64,000 nt of DNA from AV40 sp035568175 (GCA_035568175.1 DATMON010000018.1:372001-436000), one strand, 5' to 3'; shown: positions 8,536 through 17,134, counted from the first letter of the stretch. Numbers and translations are program-made. The notes: generated from the sequence alone by a model not told the origin.

Positions 8536-10020
8536 ATGACTCCAGCCGCTGACATTCCTTTAAAAGAACCGACCGTTTCAGCCGCCGCCGGCGACACGGA
8601 ACAACTCGAGCGCGCGCGCATCGATGCTTCCACGCGGGTGCCGGTGCTGATGTTTTACGCGTCGGCGATGGTTTGGTTATTAATCGGAACGCTGCTCGCC
8701 GGATTCGTTTCCTTCAAATTGCATTCACCGGATTGGCTTTCGGACTTCAGCTTTCTGACCTGGGGCCGGCTCCGCCCGGTGCACATGGACGTGATGATTT
8801 ACGGCTGGGCGTCGATGGCCGCGATGGGAACGGCGATCTGGCTGATGGCGCGATTGTGCCGGACAACTTTGCGGCATCCGTTGCTGATCGTCACCGGCAT
8901 TTGGTTTTGGAACATCGGTGTCCTGATTGGCGTAATCGGAATTCTCATGGGTTACAGCACTGGCTACGACTGGCTCGAGTTCCCACCTTATGCCGCGGTT
9001 GTCCTTTTCGTCGCTTACGCGCTGATCATGTCGTGGGCAGTATTGATGTTCCGTTTTCGCCGCGGCGATCAGATTTACATTACGCAATGGTATTTGCTCG
9101 GCGCGTTTCTCTGGTTTCCATGGCTCTACGCCGCGGCGCAGGCAATGTTGTTCATCGTGCCCGTGCAGGGCGTGATGCAGGCTGCGGTCGGCTGGTGGTA
9201 CGCGAATAATCTCCTGTTTCTTTGGTTCGGCGCGATCGCTCTCGGGACCGCTTACTACATGATCCCGAAAGTAATCGGTCGCCCGGTTTACAGTTATCAT
9301 CTGGCCACGATTGGATTCTGGACCTACGCGCTTTTCTCGAGCTGGACAGGAATGCAACGCCTCGTCGACGGGCCGTTCCCGGCATGGATGATTACGGCGA
9401 GCATCGCCGCAACGATTCTAACGATCATTCCAGTCGCGACCGTCGGGTTAAATCATCACATGACGATGCAGGGATATTTTCCGGTGATGCGTTACAGCCC
9501 AACGCTGCGCTTTACCGTGTTCGGCGCGATGTCGTACACGGTATTCAGTGTTGTCGGAATCCTGATCTCCCTTCGCTCAACCGCACGCTATCTGCATTTT
9601 ACCGAGGCCAGCATCGCCTATTCGCACATCGGTCTCTACGCCTTTTTCACCATGATCATGTTCGGTTCGATGTATTACATCGTGCCGCGCCTGGTTGGCC
9701 GCGAATGGCGTTATGCCACACTGATCAAGCTGCATTTCTGGGCGTCGGCTTACGGCGTTGGATTGATGTCGTTAATGCTGTTGGTCGGCGGGGTGACTCA
9801 GGGCGCCGATCAAGATGATACTTCGATGACGTTCATCGAAAGCGTGGCCAGCGTGTTGCCGTATTTGCGCGGTCGAACAGTCGCAGCGCTTTTGCTGATG
9901 GCTTCGCATTTTATTTTCGCGTTTCATTTCGGTCTGATGCTGTTTGGTCTTGGCCGCACCTCGACCGTGCCGACATTTTTGAATCCAGTTGAAGCCGAAG
10001 GAGCGGAGCCGCACTTATGA
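8536..10020 (+). CDS. CcoN-like haem-copper oxidase subunit I lacking the active-site ligands (pseudo-cbb3)
   Basis: This 494-residue protein has about 12 helices and aligns through its length with CcoN of cbb3 oxidases (GRLRPVH, WWY, RPVYSY, PKLFGRE-like PRLVGRE). H83 and H364 match the two low-spin haem b ligands. The CuB ligands are gone: the WWYGHN histidine is N224 here (WWYANN) and the GPHH pair is Q274-R275 (GMQR). The haem b3 ligand in GHVH is Y362 (AYSH). The tyrosine of VYSY remains. Two histidines absent from CcoN appear at 307-308 (LNHHMTM). An oxygen-reducing centre is therefore not possible in the usual way. It lies 22 bases after the previous gene and overlaps the CcoO-like gene, so it is expressed with ACIII. 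Automatic annotation would call it an active cbb3 subunit. Confidence 0.88.
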   Translation: MTPAADIPLKEPTVSAAAGDTEQLERARIDASTRVPVLMFYASAMVWLLIGTLLAGFVSFKLHSPDWLSDFSFLTWGRLRPVHMDVMIYGWASMAAMGTAIWLMARLCRTTLRHPLLIVTGIWFWNIGVLIGVIGILMGYSTGYDWLEFPPYAAVVLFVAYALIMSWAVLMFRFRRGDQIYITQWYLLGAFLWFPWLYAAAQAMLFIVPVQGVMQAAVGWWYANNLLFLWFGAIALGTAYYMIPKVIGRPVYSYHLATIGFWTYALFSSWTGMQRLVDGPFPAWMITASIAATILTIIPVATVGLNHHMTMQGYFPVMRYSPTLRFTVFGAMSYTVFSVVGILISLRSTARYLHFTEASIAYSHIGLYAFFTMIMFGSMYYIVPRLVGREWRYATLIKLHFWASAYGVGLMSLMLLVGGVTQGADQDDTSMTFIESVASVLPYLRGRTVAALLLMASHFIFAFHFGLMLFGLGRTSTVPTFLNPVEAEGAEPHL

Positions 10021-10991
10021 AAGGCCTCGTCTCGCTTTTCATCGGCCTGTTCGGAACGTTCGCGTTCTCGTGGGTCGGCTTGACCGTGATTCCGAACCTG
10101 CAAATTGGCGCGCTCAATCCACAAATGGACGAGGAAGGCACAGACATTTATCCTGCGCCGAAGTCGGGAATGGCCGATGTCGGTCGGCGGATTTACGTGG
10201 CGAACGGGTGTATTTATTGCCACAGCCAGCAAATCCGCCCCGATTACGCGTCTTCCGATGTCGATCGTGTCCGGGACGCAGGGCCGTCGCCTCGTCCGAA
10301 ATGGGCTGAACGCCGCAGCGCCCCGCGCGATTACATTTTTGATCGCCCGGTTGTGCTGGGACAGGAGCGAATGGGCCCCGATGTGGCGAATCTGGGCAAA
10401 GCTGCTCCAAGTGAAGAAGAAAGTCCGGCAGGGGCTCCCGCTGCGAACGCTCCCCCGACCTCGCCAGCGGCTGCGCAATCACCGCCGCCAAATGCAGCTG
10501 CAGCTAAACCGGGAACCAGCGGTCCACCGGCCGCGCCCGCGACATCCGCCGCGCCGCCAGCGGGCTCTCCTCCAGCTCCGTCCGCAGTCGTCGCGAATCC
10601 ATCACCGGCCGCTTCGGCTTCACCAAATCCAACCGGCCTGCCGCCAGCTTATTCCGCCGCCTGGCATCATCTTCATCTTTATTCGCCGCGCAGCATGAGT
10701 CTGGACAACCGGGACTCGACCATGCCGGCTTACAAATTTCTTTACGAAAAACATCCGATCAGTGGCGAGCGTTCGGCCGACGCATTGCAACTCCAGGGCC
10801 CTGACGCGCCGCCTCCGGGCTGGGAAATTGTTCCGACCTACGATGCCAAGTGTCTCGTTGCTTATTTGATGTCGCTCGATCAATCGCATCCGCTCAAGGA
10901 AGTTAAGACCGCAGCGGGAGGGGCGCCGCCAGCGGGTTCGCCTCCAGCAGCGCCCGCCGGATCGCCACCGCCGCCGGCACCGAAGAAATGA
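10017..10991 (+). CDS. CcoO-like monohaem cytochrome c with an inserted Pro/Ala-rich linker
   Basis: This 324-residue protein has an N-terminal membrane helix, then a CcoO-type haem c domain: GCIYCHSQQIRP (C65, C68, H69), a GPDVANLG segment, and the methionine ligand in MPAYKF (M236). In normal CcoO the GPDLARVG and WH..HL..PR parts are adjacent. Here about 80 residues (131-210) of Pro, Ala, Ser and Gly split them, and a second Pro-rich tail closes the protein. Haem binding looks intact. It overlaps both the pseudo-CcoN gene and the next cytochrome gene as ATGA. It probably moves electrons to or from ACIII cytochromes. Confidence 0.88.
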   Translation: MKGLVSLFIGLFGTFAFSWVGLTVIPNLQIGALNPQMDEEGTDIYPAPKSGMADVGRRIYVANGCIYCHSQQIRPDYASSDVDRVRDAGPSPRPKWAERRSAPRDYIFDRPVVLGQERMGPDVANLGKAAPSEEESPAGAPAANAPPTSPAAAQSPPPNAAAAKPGTSGPPAAPATSAAPPAGSPPAPSAVVANPSPAASASPNPTGLPPAYSAAWHHLHLYSPRSMSLDNRDSTMPAYKFLYEKHPISGERSADALQLQGPDAPPPGWEIVPTYDAKCLVAYLMSLDQSHPLKEVKTAAGGAPPAGSPPAAPAGSPPPPAPKK

Positions 10992-11770
10992 ACGACCAAA
11001 CGCCAAATCCCACGTCGCTTACTCGCCAGGGAATGGATTATGGTGAAACGGCCGACGTTCAAGAAGTGCACGCCGCGATTCAGCGCGAAAAACGCGAGCC
11101 GCGCGTCGGCCTTGAGCCGCTCTCGATCTGGTTGATCGCCGTTTACGGCGTCGCACTATTTACTGGTGGCGCGTATCTCGGCCGCTTTTCCGGAAATTTT
11201 TCCGGAGACAGTTTGGACATCGCTTACATCCCATCGAAGAAGGCAGGGCCGGGTGGCGGACCTAGCGGAGGACCAGAAGCGCCGCAGACTCCGTTTGATC
11301 GCGGTAAAAAAGTTTTCGCTGCGAATTGTCAGACCTGCCATCAGGCAAACGGCCAGGGCGTTCCTGGCCAATATCCTCCGCTCGCTGGGTCGGAATTTAC
11401 CAACGGCGGTTCGCATCGCATGGCGATGATCGTGCTCAAAGGATTGCAAGGGCCGGTCAAAGTTAAAGGACAACAGTACGGTAGCGCGGTGATGCAACCA
11501 TGGGACAAAACGTTGACCGATCAAAAAATTGCGGATGTGATGACCTACGAACGAAGCGATTGGGGGAATAAAGCCAGTCCGGTGACTGCTGAACAAATTG
11601 CGGCCTTGCGGAAAGAACTCGCCAGCCATCCCGAATCGTTTGGCGAACAGGATATCCTCGCTGCTCCGGATGAAGATATTCCGGGCGCAGCTCCCGCAGC
11701 TGGCGGTCAGCCGCCGAAACCGGGCGAAGCCGCAAAACCTGCGCCGCCTCCGGCGCAAAAAACGCAATAA
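10988..11770 (+). CDS. Membrane-anchored monohaem cytochrome c closing the ACIII/pseudo-cbb3 operon
   Basis: This 260-residue protein has a cytoplasmic N-terminal stretch, one transmembrane helix (about residues 45-65), a Gly/Pro linker, and a single class I cytochrome c domain (CQTCH, C114-H118, with a GQYPPLAGSEF segment typical of the family). It ends in a Pro/Ala tail. It occupies the place of CcoP but has one haem, not two, and no CcoP-type second domain. Its gene overlaps the CcoO-like gene by four bases. It is separated by four bases from a convergent gene. Confidence 0.9.
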   Translation: MNDQTPNPTSLTRQGMDYGETADVQEVHAAIQREKREPRVGLEPLSIWLIAVYGVALFTGGAYLGRFSGNFSGDSLDIAYIPSKKAGPGGGPSGGPEAPQTPFDRGKKVFAANCQTCHQANGQGVPGQYPPLAGSEFTNGGSHRMAMIVLKGLQGPVKVKGQQYGSAVMQPWDKTLTDQKIADVMTYERSDWGNKASPVTAEQIAALRKELASHPESFGEQDILAAPDEDIPGAAPAAGGQPPKPGEAAKPAPPPAQKTQ

Positions 11771-11774
11771 CCCG

Positions 11775-14651
11775 TTACGCGACCGCGTCGGCGATTACTT
11801 CGGCCATGTGCTTCGGCCAGACGCTGCTAAGATCGATAATCTGATGGCGGCAACTTGTGCCGGAAGCGACGACGACGTCGGCATGCTCATTGTCGATCTT
11901 GCGAAGCAAATCGGCCGCGACTTGACGCGAGAGTTCGTATTTCTCAGCGAGGGCGCCAAATGCGCCTGCCATTCCGCAGCATCCGGTATCGAGCAAAGTT
12001 GCTTTGTGTCCGGGCAGTCGCCCTGCCAGATGCGCCATGAATGCGGGATTCATCAGCGACTTGGCGTGACAATGGGAATGAATCGCGACGCTGGTTTCAC
12101 GATGCTTAAACGCAAGCGCATCTGGTTCCCTCTCTAACAAATCGTCCACGAATTTTTCGAAGAGGAAACAGCGCGCCACTATCCTCTCCGCGTTTTCGAT
12201 TCTCAGTTCGCGATAATCTTCCACGAACATCGACCAACACGACGGTTCGAGAAAAATGATGGGAGGTTGAGAAGTTGAGTCGTTGAGCAGTCGAGCAGTT
12301 GAGAGAAGTTCGACGTTATGTCGGCCAAGTTCTGTCGCGGCATCGAGATTTCCCTGACTGAACGCCGGCCGGCCGCAACACTTCCGATTTTGCAGCAGCT
12401 CAACTTCGAAGCCCAGCGCTTCGAGCACTTTCACCGCCGCGATTCCGATGTTCGGTTCGTGGTAACGAACAAAGGTGTCGTCCCAGAGAATGATTTTGCC
12501 GCGTTTATCGGAGGGACGCGCTTCTGCGCGTCTTGGCCCTGCGGAAGCAGGGCCCTTCGTTGTGTGCTGCTTAAACCAGCGATCGAATCGGTTGGGCGTG
12601 TAATGGGGTAACGATCGTTTCGCCGAAATTCCAAGCGTTTTCTCCATCAAACTACGAACGGGTGCAAGATCGAGAGTTGCGTTTGCCAGCCATGGAACGG
12701 TGCAGCCGATTCGGCCTAACAGATCGACGTCGCTGAAGAAACGCTCGCGGAGTGGCAAGCCGTCGCGTTTGTAGCGCGCGTAAAGCATTTCCGCTTTGAG
12801 CAACGCGAGATTCACGTTCGATGGGCATTCGGGTGTGCAACCTTTGCACGAGAGACAATTGCTGAGCGCGGTGTCCAGTTCCGCTGATTTCAAGGGATCA
12901 TGTCCATGGCCGCGCGATTCGAGCGAACGCCGGATGATATTCGCGCGACCGCGTGTCGACATGACCTCGTCGCCCGTGGCAATGAACGTCGGGCACATGA
13001 TCGGCGCGTCTTTGCGGCAACCGCCACAACCGTTGCATTGTTCGAGATTGCCGATGAACGAGCGGTCCTTGAAGGCGAACGCCAATCGCGGCTCGAACGG
13101 CAGCTCGATCGGTTTGGTGAAGTTGTTGCGAAGGTGATTGTCGATTTTGTAGGCGAACCCGAAAATTTTTCCGGGATTGAAAATGTTTTTTGGATCGAAT
13201 GTACGCTTGATTTCGCGCATGACATTCAGGAGCGCATCTCCAAGCTGATCGCGCATGTATTCTGCGCGGGCGATCCCGACTCCATGCTCGGCTGAGAGCG
13301 AACCTTTAAACTGTCGAACGAGCGCGGAAGTTTGATCGGCCACCAGCCGGAATTTTCGCAAATCGTCCGCGCCGTGGAGATCAAGAACCGGCCGGACGTG
13401 GAGCAGACCGCTCGCTGCATGACCGTAGTAACTCGCTTCCAGTCCGAGCGATTTCATAATCGACTGCAGACCGCGGACGTAATCGGGTAATTGCGCCGGA
13501 CGAACGGCGGCGTCTTCAATGAATGCGACTGGTTTCGCTGGACCAATGCAACCGGTCAAGAGCGACAAGCCGGCCTTGCGCACCATCCAAACAAGATTCA
13601 TTTCGTTCGCGTCGCGGCAAATCTTCGTGCGCAGCCCAAGATTGCGCGACTGCAAGATCGACAACTTCTCCGAGACGTCGTCATAGAATTCGACAACCAG
13701 AATCGCTGCGCATGGATTTGTATCGAGCTCGAGCAAATCGCGCGCGGCTTGGAAATGGAGTTGTCCTTTTGTTTGATCGAGCAACGGCCGATCAATGTGC
13801 TCGATCGCGGCCGGCTTGAGATCGATCAGTGCCACGGTCGCTTGCATGGCGTCGGTGACAGATGCGAAAAAGATCAGACCGAGCCCTTTTTCACCCGGTA
13901 GCGGTGAGATTTTGAGCTCCGCGGAAAAAATCGCGGCGAGCGTTCCTTCGCTCCCGGCCAGAATTTCGTTCAAGTTATTTGGAGCGCGCGAAAATCGCTC
14001 GATGCCATACCCAGGCCAGCGCTTCAGTAAGCCAGGCGGCCAGCGCTCAGCCATTTCGCTCGCATGCGCGCGAATGAGATCGTCGATCTTGTTTTGTTCC
14101 TCTCGCAACGCTTCGTGCTTAGGACCAATTGTAACGATTTGCCCGTTGGCCAAAACGATTTCGGTCGAAAGAACGTGATCGGCCGTCGTGCCATACACCG
14201 GAACGTGCGCACCAGAAGAATTATTTGCGATCATGCCGCCGATGGTGGCGCGCGAACTGGTCGCGACGTCGGGGCCGAAACAAAATCCGTGCGGATTAAG
14301 AAACGCATTTAGCTGATCGAGGACCACACCGGCGCCGATCCGGACGCTGCGATTGTCGATGTTGAGATTGTCGATCTTGCGGTTGTGGCGCGAGAAATCG
14401 ACGATCAATCCTTCGCCAACCGCGTTCCCAACCAGGCTTGTGCCGGCGCCGCGCGGTGTAACCGAAATGTTATCTTCGGCGGCAGCTTTGATAACGGCGC
14501 TGGCGTCTTGCGCGCTGGTTGGAAAGGCGACGCCGAGAGGCTCGATTTGATAGATCGACGCGTCAGTGGCGTAAAGCTGGCGGGTGAGATTGTCGAAGCG
14601 CACGTCGCAGCCGGAAGCGCGGATTCTTTGTTGAGCGGCGGCACTGGTCAC
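11775..14651 (-). CDS. FAD-linked oxidase fused to Fe-S/CCG domain (D-lactate or glycolate dehydrogenase type)
   Basis: The 958-residue protein joins a GlcD-like FAD-binding half (PRGAGTSLVGNAVGEG motif near residue 55) to a GlcF-like half with two ferredoxin clusters (CNGCGGC, CLSCKGCTPECP) and two CCG motifs (RKCCGRP, DTGCCGMAGAFG). This family oxidises D-2-hydroxyacids such as D-lactate and passes electrons to quinone at the membrane face. The start is GTG 14651. Two oddities lie in the C-terminal half: an octamer tandem repeat (12266-12305) encodes the LLSTARLLNDSTSQ stretch, and a hairpin repeat (12535-12554) encodes a linker between domains. The exact substrate cannot be read from sequence. 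Confidence 0.9.
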   Translation of the reverse strand: MTSAAAQQRIRASGCDVRFDNLTRQLYATDASIYQIEPLGVAFPTSAQDASAVIKAAAEDNISVTPRGAGTSLVGNAVGEGLIVDFSRHNRKIDNLNIDNRSVRIGAGVVLDQLNAFLNPHGFCFGPDVATSSRATIGGMIANNSSGAHVPVYGTTADHVLSTEIVLANGQIVTIGPKHEALREEQNKIDDLIRAHASEMAERWPPGLLKRWPGYGIERFSRAPNNLNEILAGSEGTLAAIFSAELKISPLPGEKGLGLIFFASVTDAMQATVALIDLKPAAIEHIDRPLLDQTKGQLHFQAARDLLELDTNPCAAILVVEFYDDVSEKLSILQSRNLGLRTKICRDANEMNLVWMVRKAGLSLLTGCIGPAKPVAFIEDAAVRPAQLPDYVRGLQSIMKSLGLEASYYGHAASGLLHVRPVLDLHGADDLRKFRLVADQTSALVRQFKGSLSAEHGVGIARAEYMRDQLGDALLNVMREIKRTFDPKNIFNPGKIFGFAYKIDNHLRNNFTKPIELPFEPRLAFAFKDRSFIGNLEQCNGCGGCRKDAPIMCPTFIATGDEVMSTRGRANIIRRSLESRGHGHDPLKSAELDTALSNCLSCKGCTPECPSNVNLALLKAEMLYARYKRDGLPLRERFFSDVDLLGRIGCTVPWLANATLDLAPVRSLMEKTLGISAKRSLPHYTPNRFDRWFKQHTTKGPASAGPRRAEARPSDKRGKIILWDDTFVRYHEPNIGIAAVKVLEALGFEVELLQNRKCCGRPAFSQGNLDAATELGRHNVELLSTARLLNDSTSQPPIIFLEPSCWSMFVEDYRELRIENAERIVARCFLFEKFVDDLLEREPDALAFKHRETSVAIHSHCHAKSLMNPAFMAHLAGRLPGHKATLLDTGCCGMAGAFGALAEKYELSRQVAADLLRKIDNEHADVVVASGTSCRHQIIDLSSVWPKHMAEVIADAVA
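12266..12305. repeat. Five-unit octamer tandem repeat inside coding sequence
   Basis: Five consecutive 8-base units follow GTTGAGNN (GTTGAGAA, GTTGAGTC, GTTGAGCA, GTCGAGCA, GTTGAGAG). The array lies within the FAD/Fe-S oxidoreductase gene. Because the unit is not a multiple of three, gain or loss of one unit would shift the frame. Confidence 0.8.
12535..12554. repeat. Perfect 8-bp hairpin repeat inside the oxidoreductase gene
   Basis: GGCCCTGC and GCAGGGCC flank a GGAA loop. It encodes part of a low-complexity linker (KGPASAGPRRAEARP) between the Fe-S and CCG parts of the protein. The shape is that of a REP-like element taken into the reading frame; the inference of insertion rests on shape only. 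Confidence 0.5.
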
Positions 14652-14700
14652 TGGGCGGCTAATTTATCACAAGAACGGTGACGTGAGGGTGCGATGGCAA

Positions 14701-15072
14701 ATGAAATGCTATGATTTTTGCCCGGCAGTGAGCAGCACGCTGAAAAGCAAGATTCGTTACAACGGGCAGGAATATTCCAGTCCGGCAGAATTGCCGCCTG
14801 AGGTCCGCATCGCTTACGAAAAAGCGCTGCACGACGGCACGGTGAAGAGGAAATTCGTGTTTAACGGGGAACAGTTCGCGAATGAAGACACGATGCCGGC
14901 CGACGTTCGCAAGTTGTGCGACGACGTGATGGGCGTAATCGAGAACAATGGCGAAGTCACGATTCCGAATGGGAAACCCGAGCCACTTCTAACCAAGCGA
15001 GAGATCGTAGTCGTTGGACTCTTTGCCGGCGGGATTATTGCGTTGGTCCTGGCGCGGTTGGTAATGGGTTAG
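14701..15072 (+). CDS. Hypothetical small protein with C-terminal membrane helix
   Basis: I do not recognise a characterised family. The protein of about 123 residues holds a soluble part with two related segments (KIRYNGQEYSSPAELPPEVR and KFVFNGEQFANEDTMPADVR), which look like an internal duplication of a Y/F-NG-x-x-[YF]-x-[ST]-x-x-x-[LM]-P-x-[ED]-VR unit. It ends with one transmembrane helix (about the last 20 residues). The start is uncertain: GTG 14683, ATG 14701 and GTG 14728 are all possible. The stop shares four bases with the convergent dinB stop. Confidence 0.7.
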   Translation: MKCYDFCPAVSSTLKSKIRYNGQEYSSPAELPPEVRIAYEKALHDGTVKRKFVFNGEQFANEDTMPADVRKLCDDVMGVIENNGEVTIPNGKPEPLLTKREIVVVGLFAGGIIALVLARLVMG

Positions 15073-16142
15073 ACCGGCGTCTCCGAAAAGAGAGGCATCT
15101 GCATTTCTGCGGGCGCGCTTTCGGCGAAACGCACACCGATTCCAATCAGGCGCACCTTTTTACCGGTGCGCGCAAAAGCTTCCGCCAGCAACGAACGGAA
15201 CGCGGAGAGTGACGGCTCCAAACCCGCGCGTTCGGCCGTGGTCCGGGTGAAATCGAAAAATTTCAGCTTCACGAAGATCTTGGTGACGCTGCGACTGGTT
15301 TCTTTTTGGGCCAGGTCGGCCATAAGCTCCTCAAAAAGTTCGGCGAGACGCTCTTCGCATTGTTCCAGCGTCTCGAGATCGCTCGGAAAAGTTTCCTCGG
15401 TGCTGAGCGATTTCCGCGGCCGGTCAGGTTCGACCGGTCGATCGTCAATTCCGCGGCAAAGATCGAAGAGTTCGCTGCCGAATTTGCCGAAAAGATCGAC
15501 CAGTTCCGGACGGGTGAAACGCTGAAGCTCTCCGCACGTTTTGACGCCGAGCTCCTGCAATCTCCGCTCGGTCTTCGCGCCGATACCCCAAATCTCCCGG
15601 ACTGGTAAAGCTTGCATGAATCCAGACACTTCAGCTGCGGTCACCTCCAATTGCCCGTTCGGCTTTCGCATCGCGCTGGCGATCTTTGCGATCAACTTGT
15701 TTGGCCCGATGCCGGCTGACGAAGTCAGTTTCGTCTTTTGAAAAACTAAATCGCGAATCACTTGGGCGAGCGGTCCGGGCGCGCCGGGGTGCCCCGTCAC
15801 GTCGAGATAAGCTTCATCGAGCGAGAGCGGCTCCACCAGTGGACTGAAACGGTGCAAAATCTCCCGGACAACGGCGGCTTCGCGCCGGTAAACGTCGAAG
15901 CGTGTCGGAAGGACGATCAAATTGGGACAACGCTGCAGCGCCATAAACGTCGGCATCGCCGAATGAATGCCGAACGCGCGCGCTTCGTAATTGCACGTCG
16001 TCAGAACGCCGCGACGATCGCGTGCGCCGCCAACGCCGACCGGTTTCCCCCGTAAAGCGGGTCGGTCCCGCACTTCGATGGCCGCGTAAAAGCAGTCCAT
16101 ATCGAGATGAATGATTGCGCGCGGTAAGGCATCACCTGTCAC
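15069..16142 (-). CDS. dinB: DNA polymerase IV (Y family translesion polymerase)
   Basis: This protein of about 357 residues carries the Y-family catalytic motifs DMDCFYAAIE near the N-terminus and SLDEAYLDVT further in, followed by the HhH region (IWGIGAKTERRL) and a little-finger domain. It copies past damaged bases with low fidelity. I chose GTG 16142 (VTGDALPRAIIHLDMDCF); TTG 16160 is the longer alternative. No clear LexA operator could be seen upstream. The C-terminus has no clear beta-clamp binding peptide beyond QMPLFSE, which resembles the QLxLF clamp motif. Confidence 0.93.
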   Translation of the reverse strand: MTGDALPRAIIHLDMDCFYAAIEVRDRPALRGKPVGVGGARDRRGVLTTCNYEARAFGIHSAMPTFMALQRCPNLIVLPTRFDVYRREAAVVREILHRFSPLVEPLSLDEAYLDVTGHPGAPGPLAQVIRDLVFQKTKLTSSAGIGPNKLIAKIASAMRKPNGQLEVTAAEVSGFMQALPVREIWGIGAKTERRLQELGVKTCGELQRFTRPELVDLFGKFGSELFDLCRGIDDRPVEPDRPRKSLSTEETFPSDLETLEQCEERLAELFEELMADLAQKETSRSVTKIFVKLKFFDFTRTTAERAGLEPSLSAFRSLLAEAFARTGKKVRLIGIGVRFAESAPAEMQMPLFSETPV

Positions 16143-16197
16143 TCGCCAATGTAGCTTCAAAACATGGCAATCTCATGTTCGAGCGCTCACGTTTGAG

Positions 16198-16226
16198 TTG
16201 ACTAAAAAAATTGAAATAGCTAAACA
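16198..16226 (+). promoter_or_regulatory. Possible sigma70-type promoter
   Basis: TTGACT (16198-16203) is followed after 17 bases by TAAACA (16221-16226) in an A/T-rich stretch, 20 bases before the ATG at 16247. The -35 match is good and the -10 match is weak. Confidence 0.35.
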
Positions 16227-16246
16227 TTGATCTGCACTTGCAGGCC

Positions 16247-17134
16247 ATGTCTCTCATTCCGAGCGAATCGTACAGTTTTCCAGACCATTTCACGCGCACG
16301 GTTGTGCCTTCGCGCAAACCGAAGAGCGAACAGGCTGAACCGGCACCGGTCGAGACCCCGCGAAAAAGACCTGCGATTGTGCCGCTACCTAGTCCACAAG
16401 TGCGGCCGGCTCCAGTGGTTCGCCGGGAAAATTCCGAACCAGTCCGGAGCAAAGCGCCGGCTCCTGCGCCGAATCCAGCGCTGCGTCGGGTCAGCGCGCC
16501 GCCAGCGCGACTCCCAGAAGCGCCGGTCCGGAAGATAGCCCTTTCGGCCACGTTGAAACCAAAGATCCGCTGGAACATGCGCGCACCGGCAATGGATCCT
16601 GCTCCAAACGGAGTCAATGGTGAGGAGCAAATTCCGCACGCCCCACCGATGGCGCCCGCGGAAAACGTGATTCCAATGAAACCGGCCAGGGTTGCGCGTC
16701 CGCCGCGGATGATGCCACCTCCTCAAGCCGACATCGTTCAGACTCCAATTCCTAAGGCGCCAGCTAGACCCGTTGCCCCGGTGAAGGCGGCAACGCCAGC
16801 AACGATGGTTCAGGTGCAATCCGGGAATGGAACTCCGCGTCCGGCCGCAGTTTCCAATCCGCAAGCGGACTTTTTTGAGACGTTCGCCCAAACCGGCGAG
16901 ACCGCTTTGTCGAAGCGGCGGCGCAAAGCGAAAATGCGTCGATTCATTGTCTGCGAGAGTGCGGCCTTGGCCGTCCTGCTTCCGCTCGTGATCTTAGGGT
17001 TGTCGAGTCATCCAGCCAATGTCGCGCTCGTTTGGATCATCAACATCTTCACGATCACTTCTGCGGTTGCTGCCGCGTTGTTGCCGATTTTCTTTTTCGC
17101 CTTCACGCCCACGCTGCCTGAAATCGAGCGCTAA
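16247..17134 (+). CDS. Proline-rich protein with two C-terminal transmembrane helices
   Basis: The 295-residue protein is unrecognised. Roughly the first 200 residues are rich in Pro, Ala, Arg and Lys and probably unstructured and cytoplasmic. A basic stretch (SKRRRKAKMRR) then precedes two hydrophobic helices (about 230-255 and 260-285). This layout suggests a membrane-anchored scaffold with a long flexible arm. ATG 16247 is preferred over TTG 16238. It stands between divergent dinB and the phosphatase gene, so no function follows from context. Confidence 0.75.
   Translation: MSLIPSESYSFPDHFTRTVVPSRKPKSEQAEPAPVETPRKRPAIVPLPSPQVRPAPVVRRENSEPVRSKAPAPAPNPALRRVSAPPARLPEAPVRKIALSATLKPKIRWNMRAPAMDPAPNGVNGEEQIPHAPPMAPAENVIPMKPARVARPPRMMPPPQADIVQTPIPKAPARPVAPVKAATPATMVQVQSGNGTPRPAAVSNPQADFFETFAQTGETALSKRRRKAKMRRFIVCESAALAVLLPLVILGLSSHPANVALVWIINIFTITSAVAAALLPIFFFAFTPTLPEIER

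Noticed and set aside
8536..10991. Reading the CcoN- and CcoO-like genes as a working cbb3 oxidase
   Set aside because: The CuB and haem b3 ligands are absent and there is no dihaem CcoP, so the usual annotation is not supported.
16161..16200. LexA operator upstream of dinB
   Set aside because: TGTTCGAGC is present but the matching right half (GAACA) is not.
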